Counted from the first letter of the stretch, positions 23,589 to 34,531 are shown. The stretch: DNA of 64,000 nt from Pseudomonas sp. AFG_SD02_1510_Pfu_092 (GCF_003331055.1 NZ_PUQD01000026.1:1-64000); one strand, 5' to 3'. Numbers and translations are program-made. Notes: generated by a model from the sequence alone, not told the origin.

Positions 23589-24701
23589 TCATGCACCTTT
23601 CCTGTTTGGTGAGGAGGGCAGGTAGTGGCGATACCTCATCACTAGCAGCGGGCCACTCTTACCCTCCTCCTCAGTGAGGGCGTACTCGGGTAAATTATTG
23701 CTTCGTACGATGCATCGGAGGTTCTGAAAGAATTTTTTCTGTGTCCCCAAGCTTCCGCTGCGTTCATAGAGCAATTGGAATGATGATGTCCATGTTTTCT
23801 TTCCGGCAGCTCGACGAGCCTGCCGGTATAAGAACCTGGCAATGCCTGATTTGATCAGAAAATAATCTGGGTGCACGGCAAGCACCAATGGGACCTTGAG
23901 GGTTATCACCTCGTTATACAACCACTCAGGGGCCTTGATCTCCACGGAATTGATCTTATCAGTGTCTGTTCGAGAGACCACGCGGTACTTGGCAATCAAG
24001 CCCTCTGCCTCAGTTCTACGACTTTTGCCTTTCTCTCGAATAATTTTAAGGGTGGTAGTCAGCAGCCGGTCTAACGCTGCTTCCACCTCCACGGCTTGAC
24101 GGCTGCCGTCGCCACGCCGAGTAAATTTAAGAATGTCGCTAAGGTTCGCTCGGAACCATTCACTTGGTTTTTCACCCTTGCCCTTTCGGTAGCGATTCAT
24201 CGAGTCCGTCAAGTGCGACACCATCATGAGCACAATGTCGTAGTCCCAGACCGTGGCCATCCCATGTGCCCCTGCAGAGACCTCTACGTAGCCATCACTT
24301 AGCTCATATCGATGAATCTCTCCGATTCGCTTCTGCGTTTTTGACAGGCGAAAGGCGGCTACATCCATTACGGTTTGACTGTCGCGTGCACGGTTGCAGT
24401 CTAGCGCTGGGTCGAATGAATCAATTGACACACCCTCATCCGTCACTGGAGTCAGCTTGGAAAGCTGCTTGCAAGCGGATGAATGATCCACTTCTGCTGC
24501 TTGCCGTAGCCGGCCGTCGCGCTGTTCATCCCCCTGAATTGGTCGTGCCGCATTCGGTCGTTTCTGTTTAGCTTGCTGACTAAGCTTCTCAATGCGCTTC
24601 GTCAGCGCATTTTCGCTAGATGGAATGGTGTCTGCCGTATGGGAAAAGTCGCTCTCCCGCCCCTTCTCACCGGACTCGGATTTTGAGCTGAAATCCATCA
24701 T
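23589..24701 (-). CDS. Replication initiator protein A (RPA family)
   Basis: A 370-aa protein. The first ~110 residues are polar and variable. The C-terminal two thirds hold the initiator fold: AFRLSKTQKRIGEIHRYELSD, WDYDIVLMMVSHL, WFRANLSDILKFTRRGDGSRQ and APEWLYNEVITLKVPLVLAVHPDYFLI, with two winged-helix units as in RPA/RepA proteins of Pseudomonas plasmids and islands. It should bind the adjacent iterons and open the origin. Its start (ATGA) overlaps the stop of the upstream 78-aa gene, so the two are coupled. Presence of rep on an integrated element suggests replication after excision. Confidence 0.82.
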   Translation of the reverse strand: MMDFSSKSESGEKGRESDFSHTADTIPSSENALTKRIEKLSQQAKQKRPNAARPIQGDEQRDGRLRQAAEVDHSSACKQLSKLTPVTDEGVSIDSFDPALDCNRARDSQTVMDVAAFRLSKTQKRIGEIHRYELSDGYVEVSAGAHGMATVWDYDIVLMMVSHLTDSMNRYRKGKGEKPSEWFRANLSDILKFTRRGDGSRQAVEVEAALDRLLTTTLKIIREKGKSRRTEAEGLIAKYRVVSRTDTDKINSVEIKAPEWLYNEVITLKVPLVLAVHPDYFLIKSGIARFLYRQARRAAGKKTWTSSFQLLYERSGSLGTQKKFFQNLRCIVRSNNLPEYALTEEEGKSGPLLVMRYRHYLPSSPNRKGA

Positions 24702-24934
24702 TCAGTTCCTGCTATAAGCCCTGCTACGTCTGAAGCGCGGAAATAAACGAGTCGACCGAGACGGAGCTTCATTGCGTGCAGCGATGCAGCGAAAACACTC
24801 TCAGAAGGATGGGATAGGGTGTAATCCAGCCCTTTTTCGCTACGGTGAAGAAGCTCGGCGAGCTGTTTCTTCGTGAGGAGGGGACCATATCGGTCTAGGA
24901 GCTGCTTCTCAATGTGGCTTAGGTTGGCGGTCAT
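24698..24934 (-). CDS. Small DNA-binding protein, excisionase or Rep accessory type
   Basis: A 78-aa protein with a winged-helix or AlpA-like HTH: YGPLLTKKQLAELLHRSEKGLDYTLSH at about residues 16-42, then VYFRASDVAGLIAG, the typical end of an excisionase-like domain. AAGGA precedes the start. Its stop overlaps the rep start by 4 bp. In elements of this kind such a protein may control rep or act as Xis for the integrase. Confidence 0.65.
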   Translation of the reverse strand: MTANLSHIEKQLLDRYGPLLTKKQLAELLHRSEKGLDYTLSHPSESVFAASLHAMKLRLGRLVYFRASDVAGLIAGTE

Positions 24935-25234
24935 TTCGACATCCTTTCGTGTCGGCTAATAACCTAAATAGTGAAAAGGCACTGCCCCAAAATCGGAGTT
25001 ATTGCGAGTCTAGAGCCAAAAAAATTTCAGGATTCTTAGAAAGCTAAGCAGGGGCGCAGGGCGCGGGCAGCTTTGCTGTTTGTATGTGTGGCCATTTAAC
25101 CCCCGGAGCTTATGAGAGATAAGCTCACCTAAGCATGCTGTTCCATGTGAAGGCCGTGCCACGGTGGCTACGGCCTGATCATCAGGTGGAATGAGGACGT
25201 GAGGTGGATTGGCGGAGGTTGATCAAGGCTAAGT

Positions 25235-25256
25235 AAGTTTTCGCATGCGAAAACTT
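25235..25256. promoter_or_regulatory. Perfect 22-bp palindrome after the integrase gene
   Basis: Each half reads AAGTTTTCGCA and they meet without a spacer. It lies 22 bp beyond the 3' end of the integrase gene in the 24935-25278 gap, which otherwise shows no gene. Either a protein-binding site or a weak terminator. Confidence 0.6.
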
Positions 25257-25278
25257 TATGAGCCAATGGCCGGGCTAG

Positions 25279-26316
25279 CTAATCTATCTCATCCAGCTTA
25301 CCCACGAGGTCTTCGGCTCTGAGATGCGTATAGCGCTTTAGCATTTGCATCGATTTATGACCGCTGATCGCAGATACCTCCTGGTCGGATAGCCCTCCCT
25401 CGACTAGGCGGCTCACTGCTTCATGACGAAGATCATGGAAACGCAGGTCGGCCATGCCCAGCTTTTTCTTCAGCTCTCCCCATACCTTGGTGAATGCATA
25501 GGGTCTACGTTTCCCGTCTTTTCCCGGTTCACCAAAAAAGACGAGTGCGCAACCTGATGGTCTTACTCCGTTTTCCAGCGCTGAACGGAATGCGTGAGTC
25601 GCTCTTTTATTGAGAGGGACGGTACGGGCAGATTCATTTTTTGTGTCAGCTAGGCGTACGACCCGCTTGGCGAGATCGACCTGGTTCAGGCGTAGTGAGG
25701 TTATCTCGCCAGAGCGCATGCTGGTCTCGAGTGCAATACGTACAATCCAACCGAGCATAGGATTACTGTGCGCGTCGACAGCCTTGAAAAGCGCAGCCTC
25801 CTCGTCTTTAGAGAGGCGGCGGTCTCTGCCTTCGCCCGGGCTTGGCTTCCGCACGTTCATGACTGGGTTGAAGGTCAGGCCCACTCCCCATTCCTTGATC
25901 GCAGTCGAGTAGAGATGACTGAGCAAGGCGAGCTCGAGCCGAATGGTGTTATTGCTGATTTTTGCTGCGATGCGTTTGTCTCGATAGCCAGCGATAATTT
26001 CAGTCGAAAGCGCGGCTAGAGAATATTTGCCCAGATCTGCGATCAGCGATTTCGATTTGCTGATCTCGCCTCGTTGGGTGGTGGCTTTCTTCGTAGGAGT
26101 GACTTCTGTGAGATACCGCTTGAGAGCCATCTCGAGCGTCATCCGCTCTGAACCGCTTCGTTGGATGTAGACCCCGCGAACCATTTCGTCTTCGGTTCGC
26201 CGTGACCAGTCTTCAGCGTCACGCTTGGTTCGGAAGGTTTTCGAAGCTGTAGGCCATCCGGTTTTACGGATTACCGCTTTCCAGGTACCGGAAGAGGTTT
26301 TTACGAGAGTTGCCAT
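25279..26316 (-). CDS. Tyrosine integrase of the element (tRNA-site)
   Basis: A 345-aa integrase. Start is ATG 26316 with GGAGAAC upstream; the longer open frame would run into the tRNA. The N-terminal arm-binding unit (GTWKAVIRKTGWPTASKTFRT, then DAEDWSRRTEDEM) is followed by a core-binding domain and the catalytic domain: Arg in SMRSGEIT, Lys in DTKNES, HDLRHEAV, SGH and Tyr in KRYTHLR. It lies 106 bp from the tRNA and 5' to it in the usual int-next-to-att position. It should catalyse integration between attP and the tRNA 3' part, and excision with the help of an Xis. Confidence 0.93.
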   Translation of the reverse strand: MATLVKTSSGTWKAVIRKTGWPTASKTFRTKRDAEDWSRRTEDEMVRGVYIQRSGSERMTLEMALKRYLTEVTPTKKATTQRGEISKSKSLIADLGKYSLAALSTEIIAGYRDKRIAAKISNNTIRLELALLSHLYSTAIKEWGVGLTFNPVMNVRKPSPGEGRDRRLSKDEEAALFKAVDAHSNPMLGWIVRIALETSMRSGEITSLRLNQVDLAKRVVRLADTKNESARTVPLNKRATHAFRSALENGVRPSGCALVFFGEPGKDGKRRPYAFTKVWGELKKKLGMADLRFHDLRHEAVSRLVEGGLSDQEVSAISGHKSMQMLKRYTHLRAEDLVGKLDEID

Positions 26317-26335
26317 GCTGTTCTCCGAAGGACAT

Positions 26336-26362
26336 CGGTACAGACTGTACCGAAACTGTACC
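26336..26362. promoter_or_regulatory. Putative integrase arm-type or operator sites, right end
   Basis: CGGTACAG (26336-26343), GACTGTACCG (26343-26352) and AACTGTACC (26354-26362) are copies of one motif in both orientations. They lie just upstream of int, so they may serve both integrase binding and int autoregulation. The same 10-mer is at 5551-5560. Confidence 0.45.
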
Positions 26363-26422
26363 TCGGAGGCATTCCAAAACACCCTCTCGAAACTGCAGTA
26401 GCGCTGCAGCCCTTGAATTACT

Positions 26423-26469
26423 TGGTGGGCCCACACGGACTCGAACCGTGGACCAAAGGATTATGAGTC
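26423..26469. repeat. attR: 47-bp direct repeat within the intact tRNA
   Basis: Identical to 5387-5433. It spans the tRNA from the anticodon arm to the CCA end, so integration restored the gene. Confidence 0.93.
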
Positions 26470-26499
26470 CTCTGCTCTAACCAACTGAGCTATAGGCCC
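26423..26499 (-). tRNA. tRNA with CAU anticodon (Ile2 or elongator Met)
   Basis: A complete 77-nt cloverleaf. Acceptor GGGCCTA pairs with TGGGCCC, the T-arm is CACGG-TTCGAGT-CCGTG, the anticodon loop is CTCATAA, and CCA is encoded. ACTCATAATCC followed by TTTGGTC resembles E. coli tRNA-Ile2, in which the C34 becomes lysidine, but elongator Met cannot be excluded. It lies 16 bp after rmcA and is the integration site of the element. Confidence 0.93.
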
Positions 26500-26515
26500 T
26501 CAGTAAGTGGCCGGA

Positions 26516-29500
26516 TTATAACGAGGGTTTCGTACCTGTGCCATCTGAAAGATCCGATAGTGCTATGCGAAGAAAGGTTGCCGCAAACTCGTCCGGCGGC
26601 AGCGGCAGGCTGACGATGTAGCCCTGGATCTGTTCACAGCCTTCGGCCGCCAGGAAGCGCTGCTGGGCCTGGTTTTCCACACCTTCGGCAATGATCGTCA
26701 GCTGCATGCTGCGGCCCAGGGCGATGATCGCGCGGGCGATGGCGGCGTCGTGCGGGTCGTCGGGCAGGCCGCGGATGAACGACTTGTCGATCTTGAGGAT
26801 GTCCAGCGGCAGGCGCTTGAGGTAGCTCAGCGATGAATAACCGGTGCCGAAGTCGTCGATGGCCAGCTGCACGCCCAGCTTCTTCAGCTGGTACAGCACG
26901 GCCAGGGCTTCTTCTGCCTGGCTCATGATGAAGTTTTCGGTGATTTCCAGTTGCAGGTCGCCGGCCTTGAGCTGGTATTGCCTGAGCAACTGTTCTATGC
27001 GCCGGGCCAGATGCGGTTGGCGCAGCTGGGCGCCGGCGAGGTTGATCGACAGCGGGCCGAACGGTTCGTAGTGCAGCTTCCAGGCCTGCATCTGCCGGCA
27101 GGCCTGTTCCAGAACCCAGTCGCCGAGCTGAAGGATGGTGCCGTTCTCTTCGGCCAGGTGGATGAAGTGCTCCGGCGGCACCTCGCCAAAGGTCGGGTGG
27201 CTCCAGCGGATCAGTGCTTCGGCGCCGACCAGGTTCTGGGTTTTCAGGCTGAGTTTGGGCTGGAAACACAGGCTCATTTCGTTGCGTTCGACGGCTCGGC
27301 GCAGCTCATGCTCCAGGGCGATACGCTCACTGGCCTGGGCGGTAAGGTCGAGGGTGTAGGCTTCGACGCGGTTGCGGCCCTTGGCCTTGGAGCGGTACAT
27401 GGCGGCGTCGGCGTTGCGGATCAGCGTGGACACATCGGTGCCGTCTTGTGGGTACAGGCTGATGCCGATGCTGGCGCTGGTGAAGAACTCGTGTTCGCCG
27501 GCCTGGAACGGCGCGATGAAGCAGGCCAGCAGCTTGTTGGCGATGGTCTTGGCGTCGCTCGGCTTGTGCAGGCCGGGCAGCAGGATGATGAATTCATCGC
27601 CGCCCAGGCGGGCCACGGTGTCGACGTCGCGCACCTGTTCCTTCAGGCGCTGGGCGATGCCCTTGAGCAGCAGGTCACCCACCGGGTGGCCGAGGCTGTC
27701 GTTGATGTGCTTGAAGCGGTCGAGGTCAAGGAACAGCACCGCGCCCTGGCGGTTGGACACTTGCGAACAGCTGAGCGCGGCCTGCAGGCGGTTTTCGAAC
27801 AGGGCGCGATTGGGCAGGCCGGTCAGGGGGTCGTGATGGGCCTGGTAATCGAGCTTGGCCTGGGCGTGCTTGAGGCTGGAAATGTCGGCGAACACGGCGA
27901 CAAAGTGGGTGATTTCACGTTCGTTGTTGCGCACGGCACTGATGGTCAGCCAGCACGGGTACAGTTCGCCGTTCTTGCGTTTGTTGTAGATCTCGCCTTG
28001 CCAGTGGCCTTCGTCGGTCAGTTGGTGCCACATGGCGGCATAGAAGGCGCTGTCGTGCTGGCCGGAAGCGAGCAGGCGCGGGGTCTGGCCGAGGGCTTCG
28101 ATCTCGCTGTAGCCGGTGATTTCGCTGAAGGCACGGTTGACCGCGCTGATGCGCTGCTCGATGTCGGTGATCAGTACACCTTCGGCGGTGTTCTCGAACA
28201 CGGTGGCGGCCAGTTGCAGTTTTTCCTGCATCAAATGGCGCTCGGTGATGTCGCGGGCGATGGTCAGCATGCAGTCTTCGCCGGCAATCGGCAGGGGCCG
28301 CGCGGAGAGCTCGCAGAGGCGTATCTGCCCATCGCTGCGGCGCAGGTGGCAGGTGAAGTCGCGGACGAAGCCGTTGCGCTTGAGCTGTTCGATCAGGCGC
28401 TTGCGTTCGTTGAGGTCGACCCAGATGCCCAGGTCCAGCGAGGTCTGGTCCAGGGTCGGGCTGACGTCATAGCCGGTGAGGCGGCTGAAGCCCTCGTTCA
28501 CTTCCAGCAACAGACCGTCGCTCTGGCGCGACAACAGCAGGCCATCCGGCGAGGCGTGGAAGGCTTTGGCGAACTTCTCTTCCGAAGTTTGCAACTGCTG
28601 CTGGGTTTCTTTGAGCTGGCTGATGTCGCGCACCGCCACCACCAGTGCGAGAGTGCCGTCGAGTTCGAAGGTTTCGGCCGAGGTCAGGCCGGTGAACAGT
28701 TGGCCGTTGCTGCGGCGGAAGCTCATCTCCAGGTTGCGGATTCCGCCCTGGTGCAAACGCTCGAGTAGCCGCGGGCCGGCGCCCTCGACGCCCCACAGGT
28801 TGAGGTCGGTGGCAGTGCGGCCGATTACCTGGCCCGGGGAGAGGCCGATCTGCTCCTCGAAGGCTTCGTTCACCTCCAGCAGGCAGCCGTCGCTGTGGCG
28901 GGCGATCAGCAGAATATCGGGGCACTGCTGGAATACCGAAGCGAACTTCTGCTCCGACAGGCGCAGGGCGTCCTCGGTGCGCTTGGTCTCGCTGATGTCG
29001 ATCATCAGCCCGCGCATCACTGGCTGGTGGCCATGCTCGATCATGCTGACGATGTTGCGCACCCACAATGGCTGGCCATCGGCACGGATTACCCGATAGT
29101 CCAGGCTGTGGTCGCGCCCGGCCGCGGTTTCGCTGTCACAGTAGGCCTGGGCCCAGAGCGCATCGTCCGGGTGCAGGATGCTGCGCCAGAAGCCGGGTTT
29201 GAGCCACTCGGCGAGCGGGTAGCCGAGCAAGCCTTCGGCGTGAGGCGAGACGTAGCTGTAGGTGAAGTCGTTGGCGTCGGCTTCCCAGGCGATGGCGGAC
29301 AGGCTCTCGACCAGGCTGCGGTAATGATACTCGCTGCTGCGCAGCTCCTGCTCGAGGGCGATACGCCGGGAAATTTCCGAACTGAGCCGGCGATTGATGC
29401 GGATGACCACGGCCAGCACGGCCATCAGCAACAGCACGGTAGGCAAGCCGTAGACCAGCAGGTCGGACCAGAACATCCGCTGGTCGACCACATTGCCCAC

Positions 29501-30259
29501 CCAGCGCTGCTGGATTTCGCTGACTTCGCCGCTGCTCATGTCGGCCATCACTTTGTCGAGGATGCCGACCAGCACCTTCTTGTCGCGCGGGGCGGCCATG
29601 GCCAGCTGGTAGCGGTAGGGCGTTTCGCCGCTGACGTAGAGGCCGTCGAGCTTGAGTTGGCGCAGGCTCCAGATGCTTGAAGCGAGGTCGCCGACCACGG
29701 CGTCCACCTCGTCGGTGGCCAGCGCCTGCAGGGTAGAACTGACGTTGGGCAGGGCCACCAGGTTGAGGTCTGGATGGTGGGTGCGTAGCAGCTCGTGCGG
29801 GGCGTAGTTTTCGACCACGGCGACCTTCAGGCCGTACAGCTCGTCCAGGTTGCGCGGCTGCGCGCCCCCTTTGTGGGCGAGGATGACGATGGGAAAGTCG
29901 AGGTAGGGTCGGGTGAAGGCCAGGTAGCCCTGGCGCTCGGGGGTGGACATGATGCCGGGCAGCAGGTCGATACGGTTTTCGCGTGCCTGCGCCAGCACTT
30001 CGGTCCAGCTGCGTGGTTCGACCGGTTTGAGCGTGACGCCCAGGCGTTGCTGGATCGTCGCGATGTAGTCGGCGGCCAATCCCTGGTACCGGCCCTCCTG
30101 GTCGCGAAACTCGAACGGTGGCCAAGAGGCGTCTACACCCAGGCTCAGCTGCGGGTGGGCAGCCAACCAGGTTTTCTCCTCATCTGTCAGGGTCAGGGCG
30201 CCGGCCGTTGTGTTCCACAGAATAAGGAACAGCAACAGGATGGCCGGCATCGGGTGCAT
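26516..30259 (-). CDS. rmcA: RmcA-like PAS/GGDEF/EAL cyclic-di-GMP regulator with periplasmic solute-binding domain
   Basis: A 1247-aa inner membrane protein. After a signal helix comes a periplasmic SBP_bac_3 (Venus flytrap) domain (about 25-260), a transmembrane helix (LLVYGLPTVLLLMAVLAVVI, about 268-288), then four PAS domains (about 310-810, each separated by a short helix). A GGDEF domain with RLGGDEF and an EAL domain with EALIRW and DDFGTGYSS complete it. Length and neighbour (rpoD) match PA0575/RmcA, which senses redox state and degrades c-di-GMP. Both motifs are intact. The GGDEF may serve as a regulatory domain. Ligand unknown from sequence. Confidence 0.9.
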   Translation of the reverse strand: MHPMPAILLLFLILWNTTAGALTLTDEEKTWLAAHPQLSLGVDASWPPFEFRDQEGRYQGLAADYIATIQQRLGVTLKPVEPRSWTEVLAQARENRIDLLPGIMSTPERQGYLAFTRPYLDFPIVILAHKGGAQPRNLDELYGLKVAVVENYAPHELLRTHHPDLNLVALPNVSSTLQALATDEVDAVVGDLASSIWSLRQLKLDGLYVSGETPYRYQLAMAAPRDKKVLVGILDKVMADMSSGEVSEIQQRWVGNVVDQRMFWSDLLVYGLPTVLLLMAVLAVVIRINRRLSSEISRRIALEQELRSSEYHYRSLVESLSAIAWEADANDFTYSYVSPHAEGLLGYPLAEWLKPGFWRSILHPDDALWAQAYCDSETAAGRDHSLDYRVIRADGQPLWVRNIVSMIEHGHQPVMRGLMIDISETKRTEDALRLSEQKFASVFQQCPDILLIARHSDGCLLEVNEAFEEQIGLSPGQVIGRTATDLNLWGVEGAGPRLLERLHQGGIRNLEMSFRRSNGQLFTGLTSAETFELDGTLALVVAVRDISQLKETQQQLQTSEEKFAKAFHASPDGLLLSRQSDGLLLEVNEGFSRLTGYDVSPTLDQTSLDLGIWVDLNERKRLIEQLKRNGFVRDFTCHLRRSDGQIRLCELSARPLPIAGEDCMLTIARDITERHLMQEKLQLAATVFENTAEGVLITDIEQRISAVNRAFSEITGYSEIEALGQTPRLLASGQHDSAFYAAMWHQLTDEGHWQGEIYNKRKNGELYPCWLTISAVRNNEREITHFVAVFADISSLKHAQAKLDYQAHHDPLTGLPNRALFENRLQAALSCSQVSNRQGAVLFLDLDRFKHINDSLGHPVGDLLLKGIAQRLKEQVRDVDTVARLGGDEFIILLPGLHKPSDAKTIANKLLACFIAPFQAGEHEFFTSASIGISLYPQDGTDVSTLIRNADAAMYRSKAKGRNRVEAYTLDLTAQASERIALEHELRRAVERNEMSLCFQPKLSLKTQNLVGAEALIRWSHPTFGEVPPEHFIHLAEENGTILQLGDWVLEQACRQMQAWKLHYEPFGPLSINLAGAQLRQPHLARRIEQLLRQYQLKAGDLQLEITENFIMSQAEEALAVLYQLKKLGVQLAIDDFGTGYSSLSYLKRLPLDILKIDKSFIRGLPDDPHDAAIARAIIALGRSMQLTIIAEGVENQAQQRFLAAEGCEQIQGYIVSLPLPPDEFAATFLRIALSDLSDGTGTKPSL

Positions 30260-30328
30260 AGCGGCCTCGCATTCAGGGGGACTGAAGACGAGTGTAGACG
30301 GGCATTGCTACGGGTGTGGGGTGGAAAG

Positions 30329-30355
30329 AAAAACCCCGGCCTGGGCCGGGGTTTG
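30329..30355 (-). terminator. Terminator of the rpsU-dnaG-rpoD operon
   Basis: On the minus strand AAACCCCGGCC-CAG-GCCGGGGTTTTTC: a stem of at least 8 G/C pairs with a 3-base loop and a T-run, 4 bp beyond the rpoD stop. Confidence 0.9.
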
Positions 30356-30358
30356 TCA

Positions 30359-32209
<1,851 letters not shown>

Positions 32210-32276
32210 AACACCCTATCCACTGAAGGTCTTGGCGGGCAAAAAACAAGCCGAGGATTATACCCGAGCATGGGCC

Positions 32277-34259
32277 TCACGCGCCAGATGAGGTCGGCGT
32301 TTGTGCGGGAACATTCCGGCTCAGCAGGGCGAGAAGCTGGGTTTTCTCCTCGCTGGTCAATTCGCTTTGACGTGATTTCCTGAGCAGCTGTTCCAGGCTG
32401 CGCTCGCGTTGGCGGGCGGACAAGCTAGTTATAGTGTCGAAAAACTGTTGTTCAAGGTTGTCGGCCACGATCAGCCATTCCTTTTCCGCCAGGGCCCGCA
32501 GCAGGCGCCCCTGTTCGGTGCCATGCCAACGTGCGATCAACTGCATTGAGCTTAGCCCAGGATTTTTCTGCGCGGCTTCGATCAGTGCGACCAGCAGCTG
32601 GCTGTACAGGTGTTCTTCGTCGGCGAAATGGCTGGCATCTTCCACCTTGCCGGCCAGCAGCGGGTGGTGCAGCAGCGTGCGCAGGGCAGCCAGGGTGGGT
32701 GGCTCGACCGGGGCCGGCACACGCGGTGGCGCTTCGTCGCGCTGCTGCCAGGGTTTGCCGCCCTTGCGGCCTTTGTCCCAGGGCTTGTCGTTCCACGGCT
32801 TCTTGCCAGCGCCCTTGTTCGGCTTCCATTCCTGTTCCTGGTGAACAGGCGCGTAGTCGTGCTGGGGCATATCGCCGTAGTCGGGGGTGTAACTGGCCAT
32901 GGCGTCGTAGTCGTAGCCAGGGTCGTAGTCCGGCACGCTGCTGGCCACTGGTGCGTGTTGCGCCAGTTGTTCGACCTGCTGCGGGTCGAGGCCGGTGATT
33001 TCCTTCAGGCGGTTGCGCATCAGTTGGCGCAGGTTGGCGCCGGGGATCTTCTCGATCAGTGGTGCGGCCAGGGTTGCCATGTGCGCCTTGCCTTCCAGCG
33101 AGCGCGGGTCGGCTTCGACGCTCAACTGCTCGAAGAAGTAGTCGGCCAGCGGCTGGGCGTGCTGGTTGATGCGGGCCATGAAAGCATCGGTGCCTTCGGC
33201 GCGCACCAGGCTATCCGGGTCTTCGCCTTCGGGCAGGAACAGGAAGCGCGCGCGGCGGCCGTCCTGCAGGTTCGACAGTGTCGATTCCAGGGCGCGCCAG
33301 GCGGCCTTGCGCCCGGCCTGGTCGCCGTCGAAGCAGAACAACACGCTGGGTACCACGCGGAACAGGCGCTTGAGGTGTTCTTCGCTGGTGGCGGTGCCGA
33401 GGGTGGCCACGGCGTTGCGCAGGCCCTGCTGGGCCAGGGCGATGACGTCCATGTAGCCCTCGACGACGATGATCTCGTCAAGGTTGCGGTTGTGCTTGCG
33501 GGCCTCGTACAGGCCGTACAGTTCCTGGCCTTTGTGAAACACCGGGGTTTCCGGCGAGTTCAGGTACTTGGGCTTGTCGTCGCCGAGCACCCGGCCACCG
33601 AAGGCGATGATGCGCCCGCGGCTGTCGCGGATCGGGAACATCACCCGGTCACGGAAACGGTCGTAGCGCTTGCCGCTTTCGGCGTTTTCGATCAGCAGGC
33701 CGGCATCGATCATCACCTTCTGCTGCAAGCTGTCGGCGCCCAGGTGCTTGAGCAGGTTGTCCCAGCCAGGCGGGGCGAAGCCCAGGCCGAAGTCGCGGGC
33801 GATTTCCCCCGACAGGCCGCGGCCCTTGAGGTATTCCACTGCCGCCTTGCGGGTCGGGTGGCTGCGCAAGGCCTGGCGGTAGAATTCCGAAGCAGCGTCC
33901 AGCAGCGGGTACAGCGGCGAGTCGGTCGGCTGGCGCGGCTTGTGGTCGCGCCGGCCCTGCTCGCGGGGCACTTCCATGCCGGCGGCGCGGGCCAGTTCCT
34001 CGACGGCCTGGGGGAAATCCAGGTTGTCGTGGTCCATGACGAAGCCGAGGGCGTTGCCACCGGCGCCGCAACCGAAGCAGTAGTAGAACTGCTTGTCGGG
34101 GCTGACCGTGAAGGAAGGGGTCTTTTCCTTGTGGAACGGGCAGCAGGCGGAGTAATTCTTGCCGGTCTTTTTCAGCTGGACGCGCGAACTCACCACATCG
34201 ACGATGTCGAGGCGGTTGATCAGGTCGTCAATGAAACTCTGGGGAATCAGCCCGGCCAT
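32277..34259 (-). CDS. dnaG: DNA primase DnaG
   Basis: A 660-aa primase from the ATG at 34259 (MAGLIPQSF). The CHC2 zinc motif is Cys40, His43, Cys61 and Cys64 (CCPFH and CFGC). A Toprim domain (EGYMDVIAL) is at about residue 265. The C-terminal third contains a low-complexity linker (ASYTPDYGDMPQHDY, then Lys/Gly/Trp-rich) before the DnaB-binding helicase-interaction domain. It synthesises RNA primers at the replication fork. It lies between rpsU and rpoD in the usual order. An upstream in-frame start at 34280 is less likely as it has no ribosome site. Confidence 0.96.
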   Translation of the reverse strand: MAGLIPQSFIDDLINRLDIVDVVSSRVQLKKTGKNYSACCPFHKEKTPSFTVSPDKQFYYCFGCGAGGNALGFVMDHDNLDFPQAVEELARAAGMEVPREQGRRDHKPRQPTDSPLYPLLDAASEFYRQALRSHPTRKAAVEYLKGRGLSGEIARDFGLGFAPPGWDNLLKHLGADSLQQKVMIDAGLLIENAESGKRYDRFRDRVMFPIRDSRGRIIAFGGRVLGDDKPKYLNSPETPVFHKGQELYGLYEARKHNRNLDEIIVVEGYMDVIALAQQGLRNAVATLGTATSEEHLKRLFRVVPSVLFCFDGDQAGRKAAWRALESTLSNLQDGRRARFLFLPEGEDPDSLVRAEGTDAFMARINQHAQPLADYFFEQLSVEADPRSLEGKAHMATLAAPLIEKIPGANLRQLMRNRLKEITGLDPQQVEQLAQHAPVASSVPDYDPGYDYDAMASYTPDYGDMPQHDYAPVHQEQEWKPNKGAGKKPWNDKPWDKGRKGGKPWQQRDEAPPRVPAPVEPPTLAALRTLLHHPLLAGKVEDASHFADEEHLYSQLLVALIEAAQKNPGLSSMQLIARWHGTEQGRLLRALAEKEWLIVADNLEQQFFDTITSLSARQRERSLEQLLRKSRQSELTSEEKTQLLALLSRNVPAQTPTSSGA

Positions 34260-34512
34260 GGCAGTCTCGTCATCTGGCAACTGGCAAGTCTAATCGCTCA
34301 CGCGCCGAATGGGGCGGGTGCCGCTTGGGGAAGTGCGAGGGAATGTGCTCGTCGCCAGCCCGTGAGGGCTCGTCAGTCGGACGTGCACGTCTGGTCATAC
34401 AACAAGGAGGACCAGCTCTGACGTTTCAGGCAGGTTGCCCATGGCGCAGTTCGCATGAAGCTCGTGCAGGGCCTTGAGCTAGCTGCTCAAGTTTGAAACG
34501 ACCACTGCCATC

Positions 34513-34531
34513 GCCCGGCGGTTAGCCGGGC
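34513..34531 (-). terminator. Hairpin downstream of rpsU (attenuator or processing site)
   Basis: GCCCGGC-GGTTA-GCCGGGC, a 7-bp G/C stem between rpsU and dnaG without a T-run. In this operon such a hairpin usually lowers or processes the downstream transcript, allowing more S21 than primase. Confidence 0.45.

Larger units (their letters stand above)
5387..26422. mobile_element. 21-kb integrative element in a CAU tRNA gene, with plasmid-type replication module
   Basis: Perfect 47-bp direct repeats bound it, and a tyrosine integrase lies next to the intact tRNA at the right end. It contains an RPA-type initiator, iterons, a DnaA box, two further tyrosine recombinases, a run of membrane and lipoprotein genes, and toxin or defence-type cargo. 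It is more AT-rich than the flanks and lacks the REP elements that pepper them. No relaxase or full secretion system is visible, so transfer probably needs a helper, or the element is a decayed ICE. Core genes on both sides keep the P. putida order, consistent with a clean insertion. Confidence 0.92.

Noticed and set aside
26951..30125. Long open frames antisense to or out of frame with rmcA
   Set aside because: Low-complexity translations without motifs; rmcA has all its domains.
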